Part shown: piece by piece, positions 38,535-49,930 of the stretch | Numbering within the stretch: the stretch's first letter is position 1 | Layout of the letters: each line of letters starts with the position of its first letter | Assembly: GCF_000426045.1 (NCBI RefSeq) | Contig: NZ_AUEP01000013.1 | Coordinates: 124,001 to 188,000 of the forward strand | Direction: 5' to 3' | Source: Marmoricola sp. URHB0036 | GTDB taxonomy: Bacteria; Actinomycetota; Actinomycetes; Propionibacteriales; Nocardioidaceae | Length of the DNA: 64,000 nt | Position numbers and translations under genes: made by a program | Notes under the pieces: generated by a model | Seen by the model: the letters and a program-made list of their open reading frames with translations, nothing else | Told to the model about the DNA's origin: nothing | The model's database searches: none

Positions 38535-41441
38535 GTGGATGGGGGCGCGTCAGGCGATCAGGCGGTGACTTTCCTGTTCACCGAGCTCGAGGGCACGGCG
38601 CTGCTGTGGGAAGAGCATCCGGCCGACATGGAGGATGCCCTGGCTCGGCACGACGCTCTGCTGCGGAGTGCGTTCGTCGCCCACGGCGGCGAGGTGTTCG
38701 CCGCCGACGGTGACGGCTTCGGAGCGGTCTTCGACAACACCGAGGACGCGGTCGGTGGCGCCGTCGCCGCGCAGCGCGCGCTCGCCACCGAGGCCTGGTC
38801 AGACGACCTACGGCTGCGGGCTCGCATGGGTATCGAGACCGGCACTGCCCGTGGGCGCGGCGGGAGCTACATCGGCCTCGGACCGAACCGCGCCGCCCGC
38901 ATCATGGCGGCGGCCCACGGCGGGCAGGTCCTGGTCGGCGAACGGGCGGCGGCACTTCTCGACGGGGCCGAGCTGGTCGACCTGGGGGACCACAGCCTGC
39001 CCGACCTGCCGCGGGCCGAGCGCCTGTTCCAGGTGGTGGTCGCCGGCGCGCCGGCCCACTTCCCGACTCCGCGCGCTCGTGACGCGCACCGCGGCAACAT
39101 GCCGATGCCGACCTCGAGCCTGATCGGCCGTGAGCAGCTTCTCCTCGAGCTGACCGAGCTGGTGCGCACCCACCGCCTGGTGACGCTCACCGGCGTCGGT
39201 GGTGTCGGCAAGACCCGCCTCTCGATCGAGGTGGGCGCCACCCTCAGGGAGGAACACCCGGACGGCGTCTGGATGGTCGAGCTCGCTCCGCTCACCGACC
39301 CCGACGCCGTGCCCGACGCGATCGCTTCCACGCTGGGCATCACGCCCACCGCGGGCGTGGCCGTGCTCGAGACGCTGGCCGAGGCGCTTTCGGGTCGGCG
39401 GGTGCTCGTCGTGCTCGACAACTGCGAGCACCTCGTGGGAGCGGTGTCGGAGACGGTGCGCGAGCTCGTCGCCCGGACCTCGACGCTGCGCGTTCTCGCG
39501 ACGTCCCGCGAAGCCATCGACGTACCCGGCGAGCAGCGCCGGCTGGTCCTGCCGCTCGCGCTCGACGGAGGAGCGGACTCACCGGCGGTCACCCTCTTCG
39601 TCGAGCGAGCCCGTGCGCTCCAGTCACGGATCGACTTCGCGCAGCCCGACACTGCGGCGGCGGTCGTCGAGATCTGCCGCAGCCTGGACGGGTTGCCGCT
39701 CGGCATCGAGCTGGCCGCGGCCCGCACGATCTCCATGAGCCCGATCGACATCCGCGACCGCCTCGGCGACCGGTTCCGCATCCTCACCGCATCGCCGCGC
39801 GCTCCGCAGCGCCAGCAGACGCTGCGCAACGTGGTCGCGTGGTCCTACGAGCTGCTCGACGAGGACGAACGCGCGTTGCTGTGCACCAGTGCGGTGTTCG
39901 CCGGCGGCTTCACCATCGGGGCGATCAGCGACGTGCTCGGGGCGTACGACGAGCTGGCGGTGCTCGACCTCGTCGACTCCCTCGTGCGCAAGTCGCTGGT
40001 GACCGCCGACACGGCAGCTGGTACGTCGCGTTACCTGGTGCTCGAGACGATCCGGCAGTTCGCCGAGGACGAGCTCGTCGCGTCGGGTTCGATCGACGTC
40101 GTACGAGACCGACATGCCGTCCGTCTCGCCCAGGAGGCAACGGCGCGCTGGGCCCGGTGGAACGGTCCCGAGTGGCGAGAGTGCGTCGACTGGCTCGAGG
40201 TCGAGCTCGCGAACCTCCGGGTCGCCTTCCGGTGGAGCTGGTCGCGTGGCGACCTCGAGACCGCTGCCGACATCGCCGCCCATGCCGCCCTCATGGGTGC
40301 GTCGGTGCAGGTGTTCGAGACGGTCGGGTGGGCCCAGCAGCTGCTGGGCGATGCGACCCGGGCAGACGTTCACCACCTGCCGCGGCTCTACACCGGCGCC
40401 GCGTGGGGCTGCTTCACCGGCAGCCCCGACGAGGCGGTCGTCGCGGCCCGCACCGCAGGGTCACTCGAGGCAGACCCGCGGTACGAGCCGTGCGAGCCGG
40501 GGCTGTCCGGGCTCGTGGAGGCGCTGTCCCACGTGTACGCCGGTCACCTCGACCGTTACGTCGAGGCGGCCGAGCGAGTAGCCGCCCTACCTGGCCGACC
40601 ACGTGGCTGGGGCCTCTCCTTGCTCCTCGACGGCCTGCAGGCCTCCGACCGCCTCGCCGAGGCGCTGGCCCTGACCGACGAGGCGATGGCGGCCGCCCGA
40701 GACCTCGGCAACCCCTACTTCATCGCCTACGCCTACTGGACCTCCGGCAGCGCCCACCGACACACCGAACCCGACCGGGCGCTCGCGCTGTGGCGCGAAG
40801 GCCTCGCCTACGTGCACCGGCACCGTGTCGGGTTCTTCGTCGGCTTCATCGCCCGCGACGCAGCGCGCCTGCGACTCGTGGACGCCGACCCCGACGACGC
40901 CCTCACGATGTTCGACGCGGCCATCGACGCCTTCCAGCAGGCCGGCAGCGTGCCCCAGCTCACGATCACCCTGGCCAGCGCGACCGCGCTGTTCGAACGC
41001 ATTGGCCGGCTGGAGAGCGCCGCCACCCTGTACGCCGCCATCGTCCGCCAACCGGGCAGTGAGCACCACGTCCCCGAGCTGCCCGACCTCGCCGAACGCC
41101 TCGAGGCCGGGCTCGGCACCGCAGCCTTCCGCACGAACTGCGTCGCAGGGGAGGGGATGGACCTCGGCGACACGGCCCACTTCGCCCGAGGCGTGATCCA
41201 GCAGTCGCGCACCGAGCTCCGGGCAGCTGCCGGCGCAAGGCGACCGGGTGGCCTGAGCGAGCGCGAGGTGGAGGTGGTCCGCCTGGCGGCACAGGGCCTG
41301 CGGACCCGCGAGATCGCGGAGCGGCTGTTCATCTCGGCGAAGACCGCGGACCGGCACATCCAGAACCTCTACACGAAGATCGGCGCCTCCAACCGGGCCG
41401 ACGCGACGCGGTGGGCCGTGGAGCACGGACTCGTCGACTGA
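38535..41441 (+). CDS. large LuxR-family regulator with cyclase-like domain and NB-ARC/AAA ATPase
   Basis: 968 aa. Residues 10-170: class III adenylate cyclase homology domain starting VTFLFTELEG, where the usual first metal Asp (FTDIEG) is Glu17; the second acidic site DGDGF remains. Walker A TGVGGVGKTRL at about 218 and Walker B VLVVLDNCEHL define a STAND-type ATPase. A TPR-like helical region (about 530-880) and a LuxR HTH (GLSEREVEVVRLAAQGLRTR, residues about 905-960) follow. It is probably a ligand- or partner-switched transcription activator. Downstream genes encode an ABM-like protein and a substrate-binding protein. The start is supported by the leaderless spacing. Confidence 0.88.
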   Translation: MDGGASGDQAVTFLFTELEGTALLWEEHPADMEDALARHDALLRSAFVAHGGEVFAADGDGFGAVFDNTEDAVGGAVAAQRALATEAWSDDLRLRARMGIETGTARGRGGSYIGLGPNRAARIMAAAHGGQVLVGERAAALLDGAELVDLGDHSLPDLPRAERLFQVVVAGAPAHFPTPRARDAHRGNMPMPTSSLIGREQLLLELTELVRTHRLVTLTGVGGVGKTRLSIEVGATLREEHPDGVWMVELAPLTDPDAVPDAIASTLGITPTAGVAVLETLAEALSGRRVLVVLDNCEHLVGAVSETVRELVARTSTLRVLATSREAIDVPGEQRRLVLPLALDGGADSPAVTLFVERARALQSRIDFAQPDTAAAVVEICRSLDGLPLGIELAAARTISMSPIDIRDRLGDRFRILTASPRAPQRQQTLRNVVAWSYELLDEDERALLCTSAVFAGGFTIGAISDVLGAYDELAVLDLVDSLVRKSLVTADTAAGTSRYLVLETIRQFAEDELVASGSIDVVRDRHAVRLAQEATARWARWNGPEWRECVDWLEVELANLRVAFRWSWSRGDLETAADIAAHAALMGASVQVFETVGWAQQLLGDATRADVHHLPRLYTGAAWGCFTGSPDEAVVAARTAGSLEADPRYEPCEPGLSGLVEALSHVYAGHLDRYVEAAERVAALPGRPRGWGLSLLLDGLQASDRLAEALALTDEAMAAARDLGNPYFIAYAYWTSGSAHRHTEPDRALALWREGLAYVHRHRVGFFVGFIARDAARLRLVDADPDDALTMFDAAIDAFQQAGSVPQLTITLASATALFERIGRLESAATLYAAIVRQPGSEHHVPELPDLAERLEAGLGTAAFRTNCVAGEGMDLGDTAHFARGVIQQSRTELRAAAGARRPGGLSEREVEVVRLAAQGLRTREIAERLFISAKTADRHIQNLYTKIGASNRADATRWAVEHGLVD

Positions 41442-41536
41442 CGAGGCGGGAATGGGGAGTTCTCCGGATGCGGCCGGGGTGGCGACCGGCGAAGTATCGC
41501 TGGTGTTCACCACCCCGACGGAACAAGGAGAACGTC

Positions 41537-41809
41537 ATGATCCTCGCCACCACCAAGTTCGCAGACTGGGACCGCTTCTGGTCCGTGTTCAGCACCGCCG
41601 GCGCGGAGAAGCGCGCCGAGCACGGCTGCAAGGGAGCCCAGGTCTTCCGCGACGACGCCGCCTCGGACAGCGTCTGGGTCGTCTTCGACTGGGACGAGGC
41701 CGGCTGGCAGTCGTTCGTCTCCGACCCCACCGTCCCGCCGATCATGAAGGACGCCGGTCACCTCACCAAGCCCTACCCCCTGCACTTCCAGGGTGCGGTC
41801 GAGGCCTGA
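41537..41809 (+). CDS. small ABM-like (dimeric alpha/beta barrel) protein, 90 aa
   Basis: AAGGAG precedes the ATG at 41537 by 5-6 nt. The sequence pattern (MILATTKFADWDRFWSVFST, then GAQVFRD, VWVVFDWDEAGWQSF) fits the antibiotic-biosynthesis-monooxygenase-like ferredoxin fold. It is soluble. Nine bp before the substrate-binding protein gene, so the two are co-transcribed. The function is unknown. Confidence 0.72.
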   Translation: MILATTKFADWDRFWSVFSTAGAEKRAEHGCKGAQVFRDDAASDSVWVVFDWDEAGWQSFVSDPTVPPIMKDAGHLTKPYPLHFQGAVEA

Positions 41810-41818
41810 GGCGCGACG

Positions 41819-42940
41819 ATGACGACAACAGCCGACGACCCCGTCAAGGTCGGCGTGATCACCGACCTCACCGGGCCGCTGTCCTTCATGGGCATCGCGA
41901 ACGCGAACGTGGCCGACATGGTCGTGCAGCAGATCAACGACGAGGGCGGGCTGCTCGGGCGGCCCCTCCGCCTCATCGTCGAGGACAGTGCCACCGACGA
42001 CCAGGCAGCCGAGCAGGCGGCCACCAAGATGGTCGACGAGCACGACGTCGATGTCGTGCTCGGCGGCATCTACAGCTCGACCAGACAGGCGATCAAGGGC
42101 CCCGTGGTCGAGCGCGGACGCAAGCTGTACATCTACCCCGAGCAGTACGAGGGGCAGGAGTCGGACCCGCTGATCTTCTGCACCGGGCCGGTGCCTGCGC
42201 AGCAGATCGAGCCGCTCTTCCCGTGGCTCATGGAGCGGACGGGCGCGAAGAGCGTCTACCTTCCGTCGGCCGACTACATCTGGCCCCACGTGCTGAACGC
42301 CAAGGTCACGGAGGTCGTCACCGCCCGTGGTGGGTCGATCGTGGGCGAGGAGTACCACCCGCTCGACCACATGGACTACGACGCGACGGTGGATCGCATC
42401 ATGAGCAGCGGGGCGGACCTGGTGTTCAACACCATCGTGCCGCCGGGGCTGACCCCGTTCCTGGCCAAGCTGCACGAGGCAGGCTTCACGGCCCGGGGAG
42501 GGACCGTCGTGTGCACCTACTTCGACGAGAACTTCCTCAACCTCGTGCCGGCCGAGCAGATCGAGGGCCTCTACGGGTGCCTGGACTACTACCGGGAGGT
42601 GACAGATCCGTTCAGCTCGGAACTGCTGCAGGAGTACGACCGCCGCTACCCGGGCAGCGCCCAGTTCACGGCCGGGAGCGCGTGCACGGGCATGTACCGC
42701 GGCCTGCGGCTATGGGCGGCCGCCGTCGCCGAGGCCGGCTCGTTGGACACCGACGCCGTCGTCAAGGCGCTCGACACGGCAAGCCTCAGCGAGGGTCCGG
42801 GGGGTCCCGCCGAGATGGTCCCCGGGCAGCACCACCTCCGGCTGAACATGTACATCGCGCAGGCTCGCGACGGTGTGTTCGAGGTCGTGGAGGACCTCGG
42901 TCGCGTCGACCCGAAGGAGGCGGTGGTCGAGACCAGCTGA
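41819..42940 (+). CDS. urea/amide-type substrate-binding protein without signal peptide (AmiC/FmdD-like)
   Basis: 373 aa. It is a type I periplasmic-binding fold of the branched-chain/urea family: KVGVITDLTGPLSFMGIANANV, VVLGGIYSSTRQA, YIYPEQYEGQES, SADYIWPHVLN. No signal peptide or lipobox precedes the fold (MTTTADDPVKVGV), and no permease or ATPase gene is near, so it should stay in the cytosol, as AmiC does as amide sensor of Pseudomonas. It probably works with the LuxR-type regulator upstream (inference). The ligand may be urea or a short amide. Confidence 0.82.
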   Translation: MTTTADDPVKVGVITDLTGPLSFMGIANANVADMVVQQINDEGGLLGRPLRLIVEDSATDDQAAEQAATKMVDEHDVDVVLGGIYSSTRQAIKGPVVERGRKLYIYPEQYEGQESDPLIFCTGPVPAQQIEPLFPWLMERTGAKSVYLPSADYIWPHVLNAKVTEVVTARGGSIVGEEYHPLDHMDYDATVDRIMSSGADLVFNTIVPPGLTPFLAKLHEAGFTARGGTVVCTYFDENFLNLVPAEQIEGLYGCLDYYREVTDPFSSELLQEYDRRYPGSAQFTAGSACTGMYRGLRLWAAAVAEAGSLDTDAVVKALDTASLSEGPGGPAEMVPGQHHLRLNMYIAQARDGVFEVVEDLGRVDPKEAVVETS

Positions 42941-42993
42941 CGCCGCAGTGGTCCTGAGTCGGTAGCGTCGAGACCCGACGCCGGGGAGACCTC

Positions 42994-43566
42994 ATGGACC
43001 GCTTGCAGACGCTCGACTACGCGCTGGGCGAGCTCCGGCGCGTAGTCGGCACTCTCGACGACTCAGTGATGGACGGCCCGACGAACTGCGATCCGTGGAC
43101 CGTACGCCGCCTGGCCAGCCATGCCCTCAACAACGAGCTGGTGTGGGCCGGCCTGGTCACCGGCCAGCACCTCGTGGCCGTCGAGGACGCCATGGGGGCC
43201 GTGCCGATCGAGGGCGACCTCGATCCGGTGGCCGCCGACGTCACCGCCCAGGCAGCAGCGTTGTGGCGCACGGACGGGATCCTCGACGCGGCACACGCGA
43301 CACCGTTCGGTGAGCTGCCGGGTTCGGTGGTGATCGACTTCGCCATCATCGACGCCGCCGCCCATGCCTGGGACCTGTCGAGCAGCGTCGGTCGGCCACT
43401 CGAGTTCGACCAGTCCCGGATCGACGTACTCTCCCAGGTCGTCGAGGCCACCTGCACCGACGCGGCGCGGGACCACGACTTGATCAAGCCGCCCACGGCC
43501 GTCCCGAGCGATGCGACCGACACCGAACGGTTGATGGCCGCCGCGGGCAGGGCCGTGCGCAGGTAG
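42994..43566 (+). CDS. TIGR03086-family DinB-fold protein (mycothiol-dependent isomerase-like)
   Basis: 190 aa. It begins with the family's helical bundle (LDYALGELRRVVGTL, CDPWTVRRLASHALNNELVW) and keeps the metal-site His residues (SHALNNE and AAAHAWDL). By family these are mycothiol-using or metal-binding enzymes of unknown substrate. GGGGAG lies about 6 nt before the ATG. A small hairpin (42966-42982) separates it from the substrate-binding protein gene. Confidence 0.82.
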   Translation: MDRLQTLDYALGELRRVVGTLDDSVMDGPTNCDPWTVRRLASHALNNELVWAGLVTGQHLVAVEDAMGAVPIEGDLDPVAADVTAQAAALWRTDGILDAAHATPFGELPGSVVIDFAIIDAAAHAWDLSSSVGRPLEFDQSRIDVLSQVVEATCTDAARDHDLIKPPTAVPSDATDTERLMAAAGRAVRR

Positions 43567-43577
43567 CCCGGCCGCGC

Positions 43578-43793
43578 TCAGCTCAGGAGCTCTGGACTGG
43601 GCTCCACGCGAGTGGGCCTGGTCAACGGCTCGCGCTCGAGATCGGCGGCGGTGTCCGGGTCGGTCGCAGGCGCCGCGTCAGGCTCGCCATCGGGGGGCTG
43701 GACGGGTTCGCTCGGGCTGGTGGGCATGTGGTGCTGGTACCCCGAGTGGTGGCACTCGATGCGGAGCAGCGCCCCCTGTGGGGGCCGGCTCAT
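43578..43793 (-). CDS. small Pro/Glu-rich protein, 71 aa
   Basis: It starts with an ATG overlapping the stop of the next small ORF (ATGA at 43790-43793), which is the main argument that it is real. A short Cys/His segment (RIECHHSGYQHH) is followed by a disordered acidic tail (PDGEPDAAPATDPDTAADLERE). No family is recognised. Confidence 0.45.
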   Translation of the reverse strand: MSRPPQGALLRIECHHSGYQHHMPTSPSEPVQPPDGEPDAAPATDPDTAADLEREPLTRPTRVEPSPELLS

Positions 43794-44062
43794 TCGCCGG
43801 CGGGCTCCTCGGCTGCCTCGGTCTCGGCGACCTGCGTCGGGTCGGACACCGGTTCGCCGTCGTCCTCGACCGGCGGGTCCACACCCGGGTCCTCAGGGGG
43901 ATCGGCCGGATCCTGGGCCACGTCCCCGCTCTCCACCTCGGCCGGCCGGTCCTGCTCGGGCTCGGGCAGTCCTGCGGTGTCGGTCTCCGGGTTCGGGGCC
44001 ACCTGGTCGGCGGCGGACTCGGGGCTGGGCTCGCTGGACGGCTCCGCGGGTCGGTTGGTCAC
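43790..44062 (-). CDS. acidic, proline-rich disordered protein, 90 aa
   Basis: GTG start with GGAGGA 7 nt upstream. Composition is almost wholly Pro, Glu, Asp, Ser, Ala and Thr with no aromatic residue (for example DPADPPEDPGVDPPVEDDGE). It is predicted to be unfolded and strongly negative. It precedes and is coupled to the 71-aa ORF. It lies after the katG terminator on the reverse strand. No function is assigned. Confidence 0.5.
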   Translation of the reverse strand: MTNRPAEPSSEPSPESAADQVAPNPETDTAGLPEPEQDRPAEVESGDVAQDPADPPEDPGVDPPVEDDGEPVSDPTQVAETEAAEEPAGE

Positions 44063-44157
44063 GGCTCGGTCCTCCTCGGGCGGGTTCCTTCGGTCCTCAT
44101 GCGCTACCGGTACCCGTCGGGCAGGAATGCAGCCGCTCAGTGTGCGGCCCCGATGGT

Positions 44158-44191
44158 GCTGCCGGGTCGACCTCGCGGCCGACCCGGCAGC
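44158..44191 (-). terminator. katG terminator hairpin
   Basis: 12-bp perfect arms GCTGCCGGGTCG and CGACCCGGCAGC with a 10-nt loop. It begins 4 nt after the katG stop on the reverse strand. A strong GC hairpin without a U-tract. Confidence 0.7.
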
Positions 44192-44195
44192 CAGC

Positions 44196-46951
<2,756 letters not shown>

Positions 46952-46957
<6 letters not shown>

Positions 46958-46982
46958 TGTTCTGGACTGAGTCAAGAAAAAG
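46952..46982 (-). promoter_or_regulatory. FurA/CatR operator and furA promoter
   Basis: Read on the reverse strand it contains TCTTGACTCAGTCCAGAAC, close to the FurA/CatR box TTGACTNATTCCAGAA known upstream of furA-katG in Mycobacterium and Streptomyces. It covers the furA start region, so repression would block both initiation and the leaderless start. TTGACT can also serve as the -35. Confidence 0.75.
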
Positions 46983-47075
46983 GTCGTGCCGGTCCTGTGG
47001 AGGGCCCTGAGGTCCGAGCCGCCCGCCCTGGCCGAAGGTGGGAGGGTGGCGCAGGGCGAACGACTCGGACCGGCT

Positions 47076-47780
47076 TCACCCGCCGTCCCGCGACCTCCGG
47101 TTGGTCTGGTCGACGACTTCCTGGGCTACGTCGCGGAGCTTGATGTTGCTGTGGGAGGAGACCCGGGCGAGGTAGTCGAACGCACGGGTCTCGTCCATCC
47201 CGTAGCGCTCCATCACGATGCCGACCGCCTGTCCGATCAGCTGGCGGGAAGTCAGCGCCGTACGCAGCTGGTCCTCCCGCTGCGCCCGGCCCAGGGTCAC
47301 GGCGGCATGAGCGGCGAAGAGCTCGGCGAGTTCCTCCACCTCCGGATCGATGGTGTCGCTGCTCGTCGAGTACATGTTCAGTCCGCCCAGGGTCGAGGCG
47401 TCGTTGTAGAGCGCGAGTCCCAGCTGTGCGCGTAGACCCATCTCCACCGCCTCCGGCATGTAGCGGGGCCACCGTGGCTCGTGGCGAGCGTGCTCGACCT
47501 TGACGACCGGCTCGACCTTGATGGCGTAGACGCACGGACCCTCGTTGATGCCGTACTGCAGGTTGTCGAGCTGCCACACGAGGTCGCCGGTCGCGGCCCG
47601 GGTCTCGATCGTGCCGTCGCGGTGGGCGATCGAGATGCCGACCTGGTCGATGCCGGGCATGGAGCGCTGGGCGCTCTCCACGATCGCCTGCAAGGTCGCG
47701 TCGAGGTCCCTGGGCTGGTTGATCTCACGCGCCAGGAGGGCCAAGGACCTCGCGGCGTCCAGACCCTTCGCTGAGCTCAT
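47076..47780 (-). CDS. GAF-ANTAR transcription antitermination regulator
   Basis: 234 aa. GAF domain (about 10-150) followed by ANTAR (about 168-225), seen in LTSRQLIGQAVGIVMERYGMDE and ARVSSHSNIKLRDVAQEVV. ANTAR domains bind dual hairpins in mRNA to prevent termination. Start at the second ATG (47780) because GGGAG lies 7 nt upstream; the ATG at 47786 is too close to it. It is monocistronic, near furA-katG, and its target RNA is unknown. Confidence 0.88.
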   Translation of the reverse strand: MSSAKGLDAARSLALLAREINQPRDLDATLQAIVESAQRSMPGIDQVGISIAHRDGTIETRAATGDLVWQLDNLQYGINEGPCVYAIKVEPVVKVEHARHEPRWPRYMPEAVEMGLRAQLGLALYNDASTLGGLNMYSTSSDTIDPEVEELAELFAAHAAVTLGRAQREDQLRTALTSRQLIGQAVGIVMERYGMDETRAFDYLARVSSHSNIKLRDVAQEVVDQTNRRSRDGG

Positions 47781-47885
47781 CGTCATCTCCCGTCCAGGCG
47801 GCGGTTCCGGGACCGCGATGTCTGCCGGCACCCGGTATCGCGCCCGTCGGGCATGCTCCGTGCCCGACCCTGTGCCCATCGACCG

Positions 47886-47903
47886 CGGTCCCATGCGGGA
47901 CCG
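47886..47903. terminator. short hairpin after the SulP gene
   Basis: CGGTCCC-ATGC-GGGACCG, a 7-bp stem and 4-nt loop. It lies 34 nt after the SulP stop on the reverse strand and about 105 nt before the GAF-ANTAR start. It may be a terminator or a palindromic regulator site. Confidence 0.4.
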
Positions 47904-47936
47904 AACGCAGCAGCGGCCCGGGTCGACACGGATCCG

Positions 47937-49640
47937 TCACGTTGTCGTCGGATCACCACCGCTGTCGTCCCGAGAAGCCCGCCACTCCCGGAAGGCCTCG
48001 ACCGCCGTGGGCAAGGTGGGGAAGACGTGGTCCTCACCGATGCGTTCCAGGAATCCCGTCGGCGCGAGCTCGTTGCGCAGGTCCTGCTTGACCCTGGCCA
48101 GGGCGACGACGATCCCGCGGTTCGTGAGCTCCTGTCGCAGGTTCTCGAGCACGTCCATGGCGGTGATGTCGATCTCGACGATGGCCTCCGTGTTCAGGAC
48201 AAACCACTGCACCTGCCCGCTCGTGCGCTCGACGGCGGCCAGCGCGCGGGTGTGGAAGTCGTCGGCGTTGGCGAAGAAGAGGGGGGAGTCGTAGCGGTAG
48301 ACCAGCAACCCGTCCACGGGCTCCGCCGTCGCGTAGTCGTCGATGTCGTGCATGCCTGCCAACCCCGGCACGTATCCCTCGATCGCGTCGTGCGGACGCG
48401 CGACCCGACGGAGCAGGTCGAGCACCGAGAGGCCGATCGCGACCAGGACCCCGTTCAGGACGCCGACCAGCAGGACGGCCGCGGTCGTCCCGGCTGCGAG
48501 CAGGAACTCGCTGCGGCGGAACCTGAGGAAGCGGACGAACTCGGGGACGTCCACCAGCCGGGTGGCGGCGTACACGACCACGGCGCCGAGCGCGGCCAAG
48601 GGAAACGCCGCGAGCACCGGCCTGGCGAAGAGCAGGGCAGCGACCGTGCACAGCACCGTGACCAGGCTCCCGAGCTGGCTCCGGCCGCCGACGGCGTCGC
48701 CGATGGCGGTCCGGCTGCCGCTGCTGCTGACCGGGAAGCCGTGCAGGAGCCCGGACCCGAGGTTGGCCGCTCCCAGTGCGAGGAGCTCGCGCTTGGCGTC
48801 GACGCGTTCTCCGTGGCGGGACGCGAACGCCCGGCCGGTCAGGATGTTGTCGGTGTACCCGACGAACGCCACGCCGAGTGCCGGCCACAGGAGGGCTGCC
48901 ACCTCGTCGAGGTCGACGTGCGGCAGTCCGGGAGTGGGTACGCCGGCCGGGATCGCCCCCACGAGCAGTACTCCCCGGTCCTCGAGGTCGAGGGCCCACG
49001 CCGCGAGGGTGGCACCCAGCATGCCGAACAGGGCAATCGGGGCGCGCGGGAACTTGAGGGCGGCGAGGAGCATGGCCACGAGCGTGACGAGACCGAGCAC
49101 GAGCGTCGGGCCGTGCGCCTCCCCGACATGGCGGACGGAGTAGGCCAGCTCCTGGAGGAAGCCGTCGCCGTGCACCTCGATGCGGAGGAGCTTGCCGAGC
49201 TGCGAGACCACCATGATGACGGCGATGCCGGACAGGTAGCCCACGAGGACCGGCCGCGACAGCAGGTCCGCCAGCGCGGCGAGCCGTCCGACCCAGCCCA
49301 GGAGGCAGAACCCCGCCACCAGGAACGCCAGTGCCGCCGCGAGTGCTGTCGGGCTCGCGGTCGAGCTCGCGACCGAGCCGAGCGCGGCGGCCGTCATCAG
49401 TGCCGTCGTCGACTCCGGTCCGACCGACAGCTGACGCGAGGACCCCAGGACGGCGTACACCAGGAGCGCCCCGATGGCCGCCCACAGCCCTGCGACTGCG
49501 GGCAGTCCGGCCAGCTCGGCGTAGGCCATCACCTGGGGAATCAGGTACGCCGTCACGGTGACACCGGCCAGCAGGTCGCCGCGCAACCAGCCGCGCTGGT
49601 AGCGGCGTACCCAGTCCGGGGCCGGCATCCGGGCGTTCAT
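47937..49640 (-). CDS. SulP-family anion transporter with STAS domain
   Basis: 567 aa: about 11-14 hydrophobic helices with the SulP signature GWLRGDLLAGVTVTAYLIPQVMAYAELAG, then a cytosolic STAS domain (about 440-550, AIVEIDITAMDVLENLRQEL). By family it moves sulfate, bicarbonate or dicarboxylate. It is divergent from the arylsulfatase gene, and uptake of released sulfate would be a natural link (inference). Confidence 0.9.
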   Translation of the reverse strand: MNARMPAPDWVRRYQRGWLRGDLLAGVTVTAYLIPQVMAYAELAGLPAVAGLWAAIGALLVYAVLGSSRQLSVGPESTTALMTAAALGSVASSTASPTALAAALAFLVAGFCLLGWVGRLAALADLLSRPVLVGYLSGIAVIMVVSQLGKLLRIEVHGDGFLQELAYSVRHVGEAHGPTLVLGLVTLVAMLLAALKFPRAPIALFGMLGATLAAWALDLEDRGVLLVGAIPAGVPTPGLPHVDLDEVAALLWPALGVAFVGYTDNILTGRAFASRHGERVDAKRELLALGAANLGSGLLHGFPVSSSGSRTAIGDAVGGRSQLGSLVTVLCTVAALLFARPVLAAFPLAALGAVVVYAATRLVDVPEFVRFLRFRRSEFLLAAGTTAAVLLVGVLNGVLVAIGLSVLDLLRRVARPHDAIEGYVPGLAGMHDIDDYATAEPVDGLLVYRYDSPLFFANADDFHTRALAAVERTSGQVQWFVLNTEAIVEIDITAMDVLENLRQELTNRGIVVALARVKQDLRNELAPTGFLERIGEDHVFPTLPTAVEAFREWRASRDDSGGDPTTT

Positions 49641-49930
49641 GACCCCACGCTAGGTGCACCGCTGGCCCTCAGGCGCGGGCCTGCGCCCCACAGACGAGCT
49701 CGTCCAACGACGTACTGATGCCTCGCGCCAGGACATCGAGGTCGGGAACTGTTGGGTAGTCACCCGTCAGCCCGCAGGTGAGGGTGTCCCTTGGCCACCA
49801 CCGGATGAGGACTGAACGACACTCGGAGCTCCATCGACCGCGGAGCACGTGCCCTATCGGTCGTGCAGGTTCGTGGCTAGTGTCGAGGCTCCGGTTGATC
49901 TCGGACGCAGTGAAAAGAGTTGGCGCAGCG
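49641..49930. other. intergenic region between SulP and arylsulfatase genes
   Basis: Divergent promoter region. A reverse ORF (49669-50001) ends with DLDVLARGISTSLDELVCG but overlaps the arylsulfatase start, has no ribosome site and no family match, so it is left uncalled. TAGTGT near 49878 is a possible -10 for the arylsulfatase. Confidence 0.45.

Noticed and set aside
42966-42982. 6-bp hairpin GCGTCG/CGACGC before the TIGR03086 gene
   Set aside because: Too short and too near the ribosome site to call a terminator or riboswitch with any confidence.
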